DNA of 55,955 bases. It comes from an uncultured Gammaproteobacteria bacterium. Its GTDB lineage: Bacteria; Pseudomonadota; Gammaproteobacteria; GCA-001735895. Under the pieces are notes generated by a model, which was not told where the DNA came from, made no database searches, and saw only the letters and a program-made list of their open reading frames with translations. Position numbers and translations under genes: made by a program. How positions within the stretch are numbered: the stretch's first letter is position 1; the number at the start of each line of letters is the position of its first letter. The stretch lies in contig CAMYLU010000019.1 of the NCBI GenBank assembly GCA_947259485.1, forward strand, positions 1-55,955, written 5' to 3'. This document shows, piece after piece, positions 8,705 through 18,237 of the stretch.

Positions 8705-10439
8705 CGAATTCCTCCTCTTTGAGATCCAGCTCGGGCGGGCCCTTTTTCATTTTCAGCAACCACCAGCCAAGTACCAGCAGCAAAAGTAAGGAAAGATTAA
8801 CTGCCACTATTACCCCTCCGACCAGTACCCAGTTGATGGCATCGGGTTCTGCCTCGGGCTCAACAATTTCAACCTGTTCGGCCTCGGCCACTTCCGCTTC
8901 TCCAACCGGCGGCGCACGGTAAACGCCAAGCATCGAAAATGTCCCGAGATCAATCTCCTGGATTTCGCCTGCATGCGATTGCGCCGAAACTTTTACATGG
9001 GCACGGTAGAGTCCTGCCTGGTTTGTCTCAATCTCGGCACGCCACCATCCGGCCCAGAAATCAAGGGCAAGACTGTCCCGGGCTCCATCCGCTGCTTCGA
9101 TCTCTACCTCGGCTACCAGACCATCCGGGTTCAGATACTCCTCGCGTGCGCGCAGTTTCAATTCATAAATGCCGGGCGCCTGCAGTGCCTCGACCCTGAC
9201 TTCCACCGGCCACTGCACCTGCATGTCGAAGCGCTTGCTGCGGTTAAAAGTACGGCTATCTGCAGAAATAACAAATCGATGCATTCCCTCGGCCAGTTTC
9301 TGTTCGAGGGGATAAAGATACTGCCCCTTATCCTCGCGTACGCCGGTGTGTGTCATTACATGCGTAACTTCATTACCCTCGACATCGATATGGGAGAATT
9401 CGAAATTAACAAAGCGCAGAAAACTATTGCGGCTGATCTTCTTGTCTCGATTAAACAATTCGGCCGTGACCCCGAGAGCATCTCGCGGCGTGCTGTAGGC
9501 GGGCACCCCGCCCACCTGCAATTTTAAATCCGTAACCACCATCAGGCGATTGTCCGGATCCATCTCGGCATCGATTCGCCAGGTACCGGCCTGGGGATTT
9601 TTAACCGTAATCAAATCGTAACCCTGGTCACTACGCCAGCGGGACCCACGTGGTTTTTGAGCACTGATCGCGGGACTATCCGGTGGGATCAGTAATGCTG
9701 GTGCGCTACCCGCCTTGCGAAACAGCAGCAAGGTCATTTCCTTGATACTGGAATCTATCGGAAATTCCCTGCCGTTTAGCTCAACCGTGTCCGGTTCACT
9801 GGCGCGCTCGAACATCCTGAAGAACACCTTTTGCAGTTCGGCGGCACTTTGTGCGACGGCGAATGACCCACCGGTTTCAAGGGCGAGCTGTTTCAGTAAC
9901 ACCTCGTCCGTACCCTGCGATAGCGCAATCGTGTGAACCTGTGCCCCCGCTTGCTTGAGCGCAAGTAGACTTTTGCTTAACACCCGGGCACGGGATTGGT
10001 CGTTTTTTGCGGTATCTTTAGACACATCCACCTTGCCGTCGGTCAGCATTAACAGAATGCGACTGGTTTTGGCATCCGCCTTGTTCCAGCCTACGCTGGC
10101 CCTCGCGAGTGCGCTTTCAATGTTAGTTAACAAGGCATTGGAGTGGATACTATCCGCGCCCAAATCGGCCTGCTTGCGCCAGGCATCGTTGACCACGCCC
10201 CATTTCACGCTCATGTCAACGTAGCGCCCGAAGTTCCATACGCCAGCGCGGGAACCGGTCGGTATCAGACCATTCATCAATTTTAACGCCGGCACGCGCA
10301 GATTCTGCGGATCGCTTTGCTTCATGCTTCCGGAAACGTCGATTACGATCCGAAAATCATAGCGGGGCTCCGCCGCTAACAACTGACCCTGCGAAAGGAC
10401 AGAAATTAAAAGCATATATAGACAAATACGCATGCGCAT
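8697..10439 (-). CDS. VWA-domain protein with C-terminal membrane anchor
   Basis: A 580-residue exported protein. It has a signal peptide (residues 1-23, ending LLAAEP) and a von Willebrand A domain (about 28-215) with a full metal-ion-dependent adhesion site: DVSGSMKQSDP, the threonine in LLTNIESAL and LMLTDGKVD. A long beta-rich region follows (about 230-500, resembling repeated Ig-like folds), then an acidic linker and one C-terminal transmembrane helix (about 540-568) with a short basic tail. It should sit in the periplasm, tethered to the inner membrane. It is the first gene of a two-gene unit with the coiled-coil protein. VWA membrane proteins often work with MoxR ATPases, but none is seen here. 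Confidence 0.8.
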   Translation of the reverse strand: MRMRICLYMLLISVLSQGQLLAAEPRYDFRIVIDVSGSMKQSDPQNLRVPALKLMNGLIPTGSRAGVWNFGRYVDMSVKWGVVNDAWRKQADLGADSIHSNALLTNIESALARASVGWNKADAKTSRILLMLTDGKVDVSKDTAKNDQSRARVLSKSLLALKQAGAQVHTIALSQGTDEVLLKQLALETGGSFAVAQSAAELQKVFFRMFERASEPDTVELNGREFPIDSSIKEMTLLLFRKAGSAPALLIPPDSPAISAQKPRGSRWRSDQGYDLITVKNPQAGTWRIDAEMDPDNRLMVVTDLKLQVGGVPAYSTPRDALGVTAELFNRDKKISRNSFLRFVNFEFSHIDVEGNEVTHVMTHTGVREDKGQYLYPLEQKLAEGMHRFVISADSRTFNRSKRFDMQVQWPVEVRVEALQAPGIYELKLRAREEYLNPDGLVAEVEIEAADGARDSLALDFWAGWWRAEIETNQAGLYRAHVKVSAQSHAGEIQEIDLGTFSMLGVYRAPPVGEAEVAEAEQVEIVEPEAEPDAINWVLVGGVIVAVNLSLLLLLVLGWWLLKMKKGPPELDLKEEEFGA

Positions 10440-10564
10440 TGGTATAAGAAAGAGTTATCTACAAAAGCTTTATCGGCCAAAAGTGGAACTTCTAAACTAA
10501 TTGGAGTCTCAGTAAAATGAGCCATGCAATCTCAGTATATAAAGTGATAAAAGGCCACTGCTAA
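10440..10564. promoter_or_regulatory. Divergent intergenic region (VWA gene / acyltransferase fusion)
   Basis: 125 bases between two divergent genes must hold both promoters. An AGTATATAAAGTGATAA stretch at 10534-10550 is the best -10-like region for the rightward gene. No operator is evident. Confidence 0.35.
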
Positions 10565-12838
10565 ATGCCCTTCGATTTGGATAATCCACAGATCAATACC
10601 CGCGTTTACGATTTTTGTGTCAGGGCATTCCGCACTACCAGGAAATTGCTTAAGCTCAATATCAAGCTGCACCAGGACGTCGGCGCCGAAAACGATGCGG
10701 TACAGCAGGGCGACATATTTTTATTCAATCATTTCGCGCGTTTCGAGACCTTTATTCCGCAATACCTGATCAACGAGGCGAGCGGCGCTTACTGCCGGTC
10801 GGTTGCCGCGGCAGAGTTTTTTGAAGGTGACGAGCGTTTCAGCCAGTTCCTCTACTCCATCGGCGTTGTCCCCAACGACCTGCCGAACCTGTTCCCTTTC
10901 CTGGCACAAGAAATACTACATGGCCGAAAACTTGTCGTGTTTCCCGAGGGTGGCATGGTCAAGGATAAACGCGTGGTCGACCAAAAGGGCCGGTACAGCG
11001 TTTTTTCACGCACCGCCAACGAACGTCGCAAACATCACCGTGGATCGGCAGTGATCGCGCTCGCAGTGGATGCTTTTAAAACCGCTTTATTGCATGACTT
11101 CGCAGCTGGTAAATATGACCGCGTCGAGCACTGGGCCGAGCAACTGAAATTTGATAGTGTCGAACACCTGATGCAGAAGGCGGTAAAACCGACCGTTATC
11201 GTTCCGAGTCATATTACCTTCTACCCGATCCGGGTGAGTGACAACATTTTGCACCAGGCCGCACGCCTTTTTAACCGCGGTATTAACAAGCGTTTCGCGG
11301 AAGAACTAATCATCGAGGGTAACCTGTTATTCAAGGAAACCGATATGGATATCCGCTTTTCGCGACCGATTATCGCCGGTGATTACTGGCGCTGGTGGGA
11401 AAAGAGACTGCTCCCCAACGTCGTGCATCGCTTCGAAACCTTAAACGAACTATTCGCACTTAAACCCAGTGCCGGTCATTGGGGCGGGCGTGTTCATGCG
11501 ATCGGCATGAAGGTTAAATCCAACCATGTGCGCGATGACTACATGCGCTCCATGTACGAGGCGGTTACGGTCAACCTCAGTCATATCGCATCGCTGATCA
11601 TAATGGAGCTATTCGAGCAGGGTCTTTCTCAAATTGACTGCGGCCGCTTTCATAAGATGCTTTATCTCGGAATCAAGCTTATACAAAAAACCGATTATCA
11701 CCTGCACCGCAGTTTATGCAATCCCGAGGAATATGGCGCGATCATCAACCGCGGCAGCAGTCGGCTGGATCAATTTCTCAAAACTACGACCAGCATGAAG
11801 CTGCTGCATGTTGAACAGGGCAACTACGTGATCGATCAAAAACTGATTGAAGATTTCCACGTCGACGATATTCGTACCGAAAACCTGATCAGTGTATACG
11901 CAAATGAAGTCAGACCCCTGTCGAAAATAACTCGCATTATTGAAAATGCGATGCAGCAAGCGGACCAGATCAACGCGCGTGCGCTTGCCGATTATCGCTT
12001 TAATGACCAGGTACTGGCCTACGAATGGGACCGTAGGCAATTTCAACGTGAGCGCTACGAAGAGATCAATTCGCAGCAAACGCAAACCGCCGATGCCAAC
12101 TGGTATTTTCTCAAATCGAATAATAAATCGGCTTCGGCAGTGCTGCTGATTCACGGATTCCTCTCGGGTCCCGCTGAATTGAGAAGCCTTGGTGAGCGTC
12201 TGCATACTGCCGGTCACCATGTACTGGGTGTACGACTCAAGGGCCACGGTACCTCACCCTGGGATTTGCGCAGCCGTAACTGGCATGATTGGGTCGCATC
12301 GGTGGAGAGAGGCTACGACATTGTTAAAGCATACAGTCAATCGGTGCATATCGTGGGCTTTTCCACCGGTGGCTTACTGGCCTTGAATCACGCCGCGAAT
12401 CATCCCAATAACAGGATAAAATCGGTAACCAGTGTCAACGCGCCAGTCCGTTTCAAGAATAAAAACATGGTTTTCGTACCCCTGGTGCATCATGCCAATC
12501 GGCTGGTGAGCTGGGTAAGTTCCGAGGGACTGGTACCCTTCACACCAAATCAACCCGAGAACCCTGAAGTCAATTACCAGCATATCCCGGTACGCGCGCT
12601 TTACCAATTACAGCAATTTATCGACCACTTAACCGCAAATAGCCTCACGATCGCTGCAGATGTCCACCTATACCAGGGAGATGAAGATCCGGTGGTGGCC
12701 CCCGTCAGTGTCGAAACGCTGGATAAACTGATTATTGCCGAAAATAAAACCCGGACTACGCTGAACAGCGACATACACGGTGTGGTTTTTCGCAATATTG
12801 ACCAGGTCCAGGAAAAGATTTGCGCATCTATTCTATAA
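10565..12838 (+). CDS. Fusion of glycerolipid acyltransferase-like and alpha/beta-hydrolase domains
   Basis: A 757-residue protein with two enzyme-like halves. The N-terminal half resembles PlsC/GPAT-type acyltransferases. Motif I reads NHFARFE (H56, with E61 where HX4D normally has Asp), motif III reads FPEGG (126-130), and a long helical region follows. From about residue 525 there is an alpha/beta hydrolase of the monoacylglycerol lipase/carboxylesterase type: LLIHGF oxyanion region, GFSTGG nucleophile elbow (S600), D708 in GDEDPVV and H738 in DIHG complete the triad. There are no clear membrane spans, so it is a peripheral cytosolic lipid enzyme. The combination suggests acyl transfer and acyl release on one chain. 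The substrate is unknown. Confidence 0.8.
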   Translation: MPFDLDNPQINTRVYDFCVRAFRTTRKLLKLNIKLHQDVGAENDAVQQGDIFLFNHFARFETFIPQYLINEASGAYCRSVAAAEFFEGDERFSQFLYSIGVVPNDLPNLFPFLAQEILHGRKLVVFPEGGMVKDKRVVDQKGRYSVFSRTANERRKHHRGSAVIALAVDAFKTALLHDFAAGKYDRVEHWAEQLKFDSVEHLMQKAVKPTVIVPSHITFYPIRVSDNILHQAARLFNRGINKRFAEELIIEGNLLFKETDMDIRFSRPIIAGDYWRWWEKRLLPNVVHRFETLNELFALKPSAGHWGGRVHAIGMKVKSNHVRDDYMRSMYEAVTVNLSHIASLIIMELFEQGLSQIDCGRFHKMLYLGIKLIQKTDYHLHRSLCNPEEYGAIINRGSSRLDQFLKTTTSMKLLHVEQGNYVIDQKLIEDFHVDDIRTENLISVYANEVRPLSKITRIIENAMQQADQINARALADYRFNDQVLAYEWDRRQFQRERYEEINSQQTQTADANWYFLKSNNKSASAVLLIHGFLSGPAELRSLGERLHTAGHHVLGVRLKGHGTSPWDLRSRNWHDWVASVERGYDIVKAYSQSVHIVGFSTGGLLALNHAANHPNNRIKSVTSVNAPVRFKNKNMVFVPLVHHANRLVSWVSSEGLVPFTPNQPENPEVNYQHIPVRALYQLQQFIDHLTANSLTIAADVHLYQGDEDPVVAPVSVETLDKLIIAENKTRTTLNSDIHGVVFRNIDQVQEKICASIL

Positions 12839-12901
12839 TTAGACTAATGTGAGACTGGCATAAGGATAGAGCCACCAGATTCAAGGCTTGAAACTCGGTA
12901 A

Positions 12902-14197
12902 ATGCATCACCCTACTCGTTTACTCATCTACGGCTTTGCAATCGTCATCCTGATGATGATTACCCTGGCCGTTATCGCGTTTTACTCTACTAGTAGCGGT
13001 AATCGCGATGTAACCCAGCAGGTTTCTCAACAGCTCGAGAAAATAAACCTGATAAACGAGCTCTCCACCATCATCCAGAGCCGCACCCGTTTCATGCAAT
13101 CGATGCTGCTGCACGATGAGGAATTCACCGAGGCAGAGTCATGGCCAAGTTTCAACCGCCTGGCCGGCGCCTACACTGAAACCCGCACCCGGCTGGTACC
13201 CTTGCTGGCACCGCGCGAGCGCGAAATCATGGATGCGATAGATCGCCTGGATCGTGACATCAACGATTTGAATCGACAGGTTTCGGTGCTGTTTCTCAAT
13301 GGCAGTCGTGATGAAGCCAGCAAGATCCTGCTCCAGGAAGTACTACCCAAGACGGCACCTTTACTCTCCCACCTTTCCGAACTTACCCAGGCGCAGCGTA
13401 TGGATGTGCAAAAGGTGTTGCTGATAGCCACTAGCGATACTGAAAAAAATCGCATCCAAATCGTTATTTTCTCGATCATTGCGGTATTGGTAAGTCTTAC
13501 CGTGACCTTTGTAGCGATATGGTACGGACGCAAATTGTCGGGCCAGTTACAGAATATGAACAATTACCTGGAGCAGAAAATCTATGAACGCACCGAGTCC
13601 CTGCTCGATACGCAAAAGGAACTGCTTGAAGACAACAGCGAATTAACGCGTATGGCGTTAACCGACAACCTCACCGGTTTGTCGAATCGCACCAGTATGA
13701 ACCAGATTCTGCGCAAGGAATTTTCCCGCTTTGAACGCCACGATCACCGTTTCGGCATCATCATGCTGGATATCGATCATTTCAAGAACGTCAACGACAG
13801 CTACGGTCACGATACCGGGGACACGGTTTTGCAGGAGCTGGCATCAATTTTTGAAAACGCGATTCGTGCCAGCGACTTCGTCGCACGCTGGGGCGGAGAA
13901 GAGTTCCTGATTTGCTGCACCACGATCGAGGAGGAAGATTTACTGCCCATAGCGGAAACAATCAGAAAACTTGTTGCAACAACCAAATTCGAATCCGCAG
14001 GACAGATAACCGCCAGTCTCGGCTGCGCGGCAATCGTAAAGGGCGAGTCCATTGGCGAATTGATCAAGCGCGCTGACGTGGCCCTTTACGAGGCAAAAAA
14101 TAACGGTCGCAACCAATCGGTAGTTTCGGAGTTCACCGATATCTCGCTAATCCAGGACCCGGATGAGAATGTGAAAACGGACTTCCATGACATCTGA
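12902..14197 (+). CDS. Membrane diguanylate cyclase (GGDEF)
   Basis: A 431-residue cyclic di-GMP synthase. An N-terminal transmembrane helix (about 5-28) and a second one (about 185-208) bracket a helical periplasmic sensor region that looks like a four-helix bundle. A cytoplasmic coiled coil leads to the GGDEF domain (about 250-410), which contains LTDNLTGLSNRT, MLDIDHFKNVND and the active site GGEEF (331-335). The product-inhibition site RASD (R322-D325) lies five residues before it, as in regulated cyclases. It is predicted active and feedback-inhibited. It may oppose the EAL protein upstream, though nothing in the sequence links them directly. Confidence 0.92.
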   Translation: MHHPTRLLIYGFAIVILMMITLAVIAFYSTSSGNRDVTQQVSQQLEKINLINELSTIIQSRTRFMQSMLLHDEEFTEAESWPSFNRLAGAYTETRTRLVPLLAPREREIMDAIDRLDRDINDLNRQVSVLFLNGSRDEASKILLQEVLPKTAPLLSHLSELTQAQRMDVQKVLLIATSDTEKNRIQIVIFSIIAVLVSLTVTFVAIWYGRKLSGQLQNMNNYLEQKIYERTESLLDTQKELLEDNSELTRMALTDNLTGLSNRTSMNQILRKEFSRFERHDHRFGIIMLDIDHFKNVNDSYGHDTGDTVLQELASIFENAIRASDFVARWGGEEFLICCTTIEEEDLLPIAETIRKLVATTKFESAGQITASLGCAAIVKGESIGELIKRADVALYEAKNNGRNQSVVSEFTDISLIQDPDENVKTDFHDI

Positions 14198-14252
14198 CCC
14201 GGCTTCCCGGTCATCTCTCTGCTGCTGCTCTTTGCAAGCCATCAGCTTCAAT

Positions 14253-14810
14253 CTAGTCAATTGAATGCAACACCACTTTGCGGTTTGCGCCACGGCTGAA
14301 CCAGGCGTGGTGAACCTTGTCGGTGCCATGCTCATAAAACAATTTCAGGCTATGGGCCACAACCGGGAAGGCAAGCTCGTCCCATGGAATCTGTTCCCGG
14401 GTAAACATACCGACCTCCAGGCTTTCCTGTCCTGCCGAAATCTCTTCACTGGTAAGCTCTCCATGAAACATGAGATAGACCTGGGAGATATAAGGCATGC
14501 TGAAAATACCGAACAAGGTCAGGGGTCCGGATTCCGCATTGGCCTCTTCCATCGCTTCCCGGGCCGCGGCCTCGGCCACGGTTTCGTTATTTTCCATAAA
14601 GCCGGCAGGTAGAGTCCACAATCCGTAACGCGGTTCGATCGCGCGTTTGCACAACAGTATCCTGTCGCCGCGCGTTAGTAGCGCACCACATACATTGTTC
14701 GGATTTTGATAATGGACGTGGCCACAGTTGTCGCAGACAAAGCGCTCACGATTATCATCGACCGGAATTTTCAGGGTAACAGGCTGTCCACACTGGCTAC
14801 AGTAGTTCAT
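14253..14810 (-). CDS. NUDIX hydrolase with N-terminal zinc ribbon
   Basis: A 185-residue protein. Residues 1-35 form a four-cysteine zinc ribbon (CSQCGQ ... CDNCGHVHY) followed by YQNPN. The Nudix box runs GFMENNETVAEAAARE then AMEEANA: the GX5EX7RE core is intact, while the usual glycine near the end is Asn. This arrangement matches the zinc-ribbon Nudix family related to NAD pyrophosphatases and ADP-ribose hydrolases. It likely hydrolyses a nucleoside diphosphate derivative. Its start overlaps the MTIP stop by four bases, making it the last gene of a six-gene operon. Confidence 0.85.
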   Translation of the reverse strand: MNYCSQCGQPVTLKIPVDDNRERFVCDNCGHVHYQNPNNVCGALLTRGDRILLCKRAIEPRYGLWTLPAGFMENNETVAEAAAREAMEEANAESGPLTLFGIFSMPYISQVYLMFHGELTSEEISAGQESLEVGMFTREQIPWDELAFPVVAHSLKLFYEHGTDKVHHAWFSRGANRKVVLHSID

Positions 14811-15550
14811 TGTTGCATCAATCTCGCCGCAGCGAACAGCAACGACCTTACCTGTCGCATGCCCTGTTCCATGTTTTGCAGAATATCCTGCATGCTGATA
14901 GAGCTGTCGCCGACACCTGCAGCCCAGTTTACAACCAGCGCCAGGCAGGCGTAATCAATTTCGAGTTCTCGCGCCAGCGCCACCTCCGGCATGCCCGTCA
15001 TACCGACCAGGTTACAGCCATCGTTTCGCATCCGGGTAATTTCGGCAGCGCTCTCGAGGCGAGGGCCATTGGTGCTGCCATAAGTACCGGATGCAGCGAG
15101 CGGTTGACCCGTTTGCAATCCAACTTCCATAAGGATACCGCGTAACTCGGCACTGTAAGGCCAGCTGAAGTCAACATGCGTAACTTGACCATCGTCTCCA
15201 TCAAAAAACGTATGTTCACGTCCTGAACTGTAATCGATAACCTGGTCAGGCAGGGCCAGTGTCAGGGGTGGCATATCGCTGGTGATTCCACCGACCGCAT
15301 TTACCGCGATAATCTTTGTAACACCGAGCTGCTTCAAGGCCCAGATATTGGCGCGATAGTTAACGCGGTGCGGTGGCACCCGGTGCCCCGGTCCATGACG
15401 TGGCAAAAAAACCAGTGGAATATCTTGCCAGCGCCCCTGCAAAATATCTGCCGAAGTATCACCGAAGGGAGTATTACGAGGTGCCTGCTCCCCTAGATGA
15501 AAATCTTCTCCGAGCGAATAAAGTCCGCTACCACCAATGATTGCCAGCAT
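14807..15550 (-). CDS. S-methyl-5'-thioinosine phosphorylase (MTAP/PNP family)
   Basis: A 247-residue purine nucleoside phosphorylase of the MTAP branch. Motifs are IIGGSGLY at the N-terminus, LPRHGPGHRVPPHRVNYRAN (phosphate site), AVNAVGGI, and GMTGMPEVALARE in the purine-site region. In gammaproteobacteria, members of this size are usually methylthioinosine phosphorylases, which split methylthioinosine to hypoxanthine and methylthioribose-1-phosphate. I infer that specificity from family knowledge and from the adjacent hypoxanthine phosphoribosyltransferase, whose stop overlaps this start (TGATG). Methylthioadenosine phosphorylase is the alternative. Confidence 0.85.
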   Translation of the reverse strand: MLAIIGGSGLYSLGEDFHLGEQAPRNTPFGDTSADILQGRWQDIPLVFLPRHGPGHRVPPHRVNYRANIWALKQLGVTKIIAVNAVGGITSDMPPLTLALPDQVIDYSSGREHTFFDGDDGQVTHVDFSWPYSAELRGILMEVGLQTGQPLAASGTYGSTNGPRLESAAEITRMRNDGCNLVGMTGMPEVALARELEIDYACLALVVNWAAGVGDSSISMQDILQNMEQGMRQVRSLLFAAARLMQQ

Positions 15551-16104
15551 CAGACTACCTTTTCAGGCAGGGCATAAATACTGGAGAGATTGCGAAAATG
15601 TCCGTTCAAATCCATGCCCACACCGTAGACATAGCAGTCGCCGCATTCGAGTCCGACGTAGTCTGGAACTACATCTGCCTTTTTCCTTTCATGGGTTTTG
15701 CCGATCAGGAATACGCTGCTACATTTGCGCGCGCCGTGCTTCAGGCAGTAGGATTTGACTTCTTCGAGGGTATAGCCCTGGTCGTAAATATCGTCAACGA
15801 TAATAACGTTGCGGTCCTTGATTTCATTTTGAGGATAGGCTTTCCATAAAACGTCTTTACCGAGCGTCGCGAGCCGGTATCGAGTGGCGTGCACGTAATC
15901 GAGCGTTAACGGAAAATTCCAGTGACGCAGCAATTGCCCGGTTAAATAGAGCCCGCCATTCATGACGCAAAGGACCAGCGGAGAATCTTCTTCGCTGTCA
16001 GCTTCGACCTTGTGTGCGAGCTCGGCAATAGCTTGCTCGACCGCGTTATCGTCGAACAATAGTTCGGCGGTCTGGTGTACTTGCTGGGCTCGGTCTGCGT
16101 TCAT
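15550..16104 (-). CDS. hpt: Hypoxanthine-guanine phosphoribosyltransferase
   Basis: A 184-residue type I phosphoribosyltransferase. The PRPP-binding loop reads NVIIVDDIYDQGYTLEEV, with the paired acidic residues expected. LCVMNGGLYLTGQLL is the N-terminal pyrophosphate loop region, and the C-terminal PDYVGLEC segment matches the purine-binding hood. It converts hypoxanthine (or guanine) plus PRPP to IMP (or GMP) in the cytosol. It directly precedes the MTIP gene, which would supply hypoxanthine. It starts one base after the mscS stop codon. Confidence 0.88.
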   Translation of the reverse strand: MNADRAQQVHQTAELLFDDNAVEQAIAELAHKVEADSEEDSPLVLCVMNGGLYLTGQLLRHWNFPLTLDYVHATRYRLATLGKDVLWKAYPQNEIKDRNVIIVDDIYDQGYTLEEVKSYCLKHGARKCSSVFLIGKTHERKKADVVPDYVGLECGDCYVYGVGMDLNGHFRNLSSIYALPEKVV

Positions 16105-16105
16105 G

Positions 16106-17185
16106 TCAGGATTTACTTATCGCAACGGGTTCACCAATATGAATTGTCGATGTCGGAAATGCAATCTCGGCGTTGTTTGCCTCGATGATCTCGCCAATGC
16201 GCAGCATGACATCCTGCTTGATCTGATGGAATTTTACCCACTGCGTGGTTTTGGTAAAGCAATAGATAAAGAAGTCTACCGACGAATCTGAAAATTCATT
16301 GAAATTAACCATCATGGTTGTATCGGGGTCTATTTCGTCGTGGCTTTTAAGCATTGCTTCTACTTCGGCCACGACCTTATCCATGCTGGTCAGGTCGGAA
16401 TAGCGCAGACCTATGGTTTCGTAGATGCGACGATTCGCCATGCGCGAGGGATTTTCGACAATTATATTGGTGAATACCGAGTTGGGTACATACAGGGGTC
16501 GCGATTGAAAATCGCGGATCATCGTTACCCGCCAACCGATAGTCTCCACGGTGCCCTCGATATTTCGATCGGGGGAGCGAATCCAGTCACCGATGACAAA
16601 CGGCCGGTCCAGGTACACGATCAGCCCGCCGAAGAAATTGGCCAGCAGGTCCTTGGCCGCGAAGCCGACCGCGATACCGCCAATACCACCCATCGCCAAA
16701 ACGCCCGACACGCTGAAACCGAGTGTCTGCAGGATCACCAAAGCGGCAGTAATGATAACCGCCAGGCGCACCAGCTTGCTGATTGCCTGTACGGTATGCT
16801 TGTCGACTCGATCCGAATTCTCGCTGTATTCCTGTTCCGCCCCGCGAATTATTCCGAGCACAAACCAGGTGATACAAACCAGTACTCCAACATCACGAAC
16901 CGAATCGGAATAAGTAAAGATCGCGCTTTTGGTTTCGAGATAGATAATATCAATCGCAATGTCCAGGCCAACCAACCAGACTATCCAGCCAATTGGACGC
17001 ATCATACCGTTGAATACGATATAGTCACAACGCGTGGGGGTGCGACCAAGCTTTCTCAACACCTTGTCGAGAAAGCGCTTGGTGAAGTAACTGGCAAATG
17101 CGGTAATCAATACAACGATGAATACCTGCACTACCCAATACCATTCGCGGTCGATACCAGGCAACCAATTTTCCAGATTAAACAT
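16106..17185 (-). CDS. Small-conductance mechanosensitive channel (MscS family)
   Basis: A 359-residue inner-membrane channel. Four or five hydrophobic helices occupy residues about 10-170. The last contains the glycine/alanine-rich pore helix (VSGVLAMGGIGGIAVGFAAK) followed by DLLANFFGGLIVYLDRPF, the MscS hallmark. The soluble beta domain has VGDWI-like (VIGDWIRSP), GTVETIGWRVT and YVPNSVFTN signatures, then the C-terminal cage. It opens under membrane tension to release solutes. It is embedded in the ispF-nagZ-hpt operon: its start overlaps the nagZ stop by one base. Confidence 0.92.
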   Translation of the reverse strand: MFNLENWLPGIDREWYWVVQVFIVVLITAFASYFTKRFLDKVLRKLGRTPTRCDYIVFNGMMRPIGWIVWLVGLDIAIDIIYLETKSAIFTYSDSVRDVGVLVCITWFVLGIIRGAEQEYSENSDRVDKHTVQAISKLVRLAVIITAALVILQTLGFSVSGVLAMGGIGGIAVGFAAKDLLANFFGGLIVYLDRPFVIGDWIRSPDRNIEGTVETIGWRVTMIRDFQSRPLYVPNSVFTNIIVENPSRMANRRIYETIGLRYSDLTSMDKVVAEVEAMLKSHDEIDPDTTMMVNFNEFSDSSVDFFIYCFTKTTQWVKFHQIKQDVMLRIGEIIEANNAEIAFPTSTIHIGEPVAISKS

Positions 17186-18237
17186 TATTCAAATAAATCC
17201 CCGCTTTGCGCCAGTCCCAGCCGATGATTGAAGTCATGTAATTCCTCGCAGGCATTTTGCCAGTTCCGGGAGGCAAACAAATCCGTATCCACCGCCTCTC
17301 CGTGCAAGCGTATCATACGCAGCTGCGAGGTCGGATTGGCGTAATCATCAAGCGATTCGAGCACTTCATCGGCACCGTCCGGGTTGTTGCAAACCAGCAG
17401 GATATCGCTTCCGGCTGCAAGCGCATGCCGTGCGCGTTCCGGGTAACCGCCGACCGATTCCGCACCGCTCATGCTCAAGTCATCGCTGAAGACAATGCCC
17501 TCAAACTCGAGCTGCCCGCGCAAGACTGTCTCTATCCAGTAGCGCGAGTAACCTGCCGCGGCTTTATCCACGTGATCATAAATTACATGGGCCATCATAA
17601 TGCCGGTTAGATGAGTTGCAATCACCCGCCGAAAGGGCACCAGGTCCAGCGATTCGATTTCGTGAAAGCGGCGACGATCGAACGGCATCACATGATGGGA
17701 GTCACCTTCCACCGAACCGTGTCCGGGAAAGTGCTTGCCCACCGCTTCCATGCCTGCCCTGCGCATGCCCCTAATCCAGGCATTGGCTAAATGAGAAACC
17801 GTTTCCGGGTCCCGGTGAAAAGCGCGGTCGCCGATGACACTGCTGATCGGATTAGCAATATCCAGTACCGGGGCAAAGCTCAAATCAACGCCGTAATGGA
17901 GTAACTCGGCTGCCATCACCCAGGCGAATGTCTCCGCCAGGCGGATTGCCTGTTGCTGATCCTCGTCGTAAAGATCACCCAGCAACCCCATTGCCGGTAT
18001 CGCCTGAAATCCGTCACGAAAACGTTGTATCCGACCACCCTCATGGTCAACCGCAACCACCAGGCGCGGATCTCTAAGTGCATGAATTTCGCTGCACAGA
18101 CCGGCGAGCTGATGCGGATCCTGGTAGTTACGGCTGAACAGAATGACACCGCCGACCTGCGGGTGAACAAGGCGCTTACGATCTTCGGGGGTTAATTCGC
18201 ATCCGGCGATATCGAGCATAACCGGCCCGAGGGTCAT
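17185..18237 (-). CDS. nagZ: Beta-N-acetylhexosaminidase NagZ
   Basis: A 350-residue glycoside hydrolase family 3 enzyme for cytosolic recycling of muropeptides, removing GlcNAc from anhydroMurNAc peptides. Diagnostic motifs are VAVDHEGGRIQRF, the KHFPGHG loop with the downstream GDSHH, and IVFSDDLSM carrying the catalytic aspartate. The start overlaps the ispF stop (ATGA), and the length is typical of single-domain gammaproteobacterial NagZ. Confidence 0.95.
   Translation of the reverse strand: MTLGPVMLDIAGCELTPEDRKRLVHPQVGGVILFSRNYQDPHQLAGLCSEIHALRDPRLVVAVDHEGGRIQRFRDGFQAIPAMGLLGDLYDEDQQQAIRLAETFAWVMAAELLHYGVDLSFAPVLDIANPISSVIGDRAFHRDPETVSHLANAWIRGMRRAGMEAVGKHFPGHGSVEGDSHHVMPFDRRRFHEIESLDLVPFRRVIATHLTGIMMAHVIYDHVDKAAAGYSRYWIETVLRGQLEFEGIVFSDDLSMSGAESVGGYPERARHALAAGSDILLVCNNPDGADEVLESLDDYANPTSQLRMIRLHGEAVDTDLFASRNWQNACEELHDFNHRLGLAQSGDLFE

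Noticed and set aside
10470-10496. Minus-strand GCCGATAA near the VWA gene as a sigma-28 promoter
   Set aside because: The -10 element matches, but no -35 match lies at the required 11-base spacing (three of eight).
16340-17227. Long plus-strand ORF of 295 codons opposite mscS
   Set aside because: It is antisense to a clear MscS gene, rich in His and Asn from reverse-complement codon bias, and has no domain or ribosome site.
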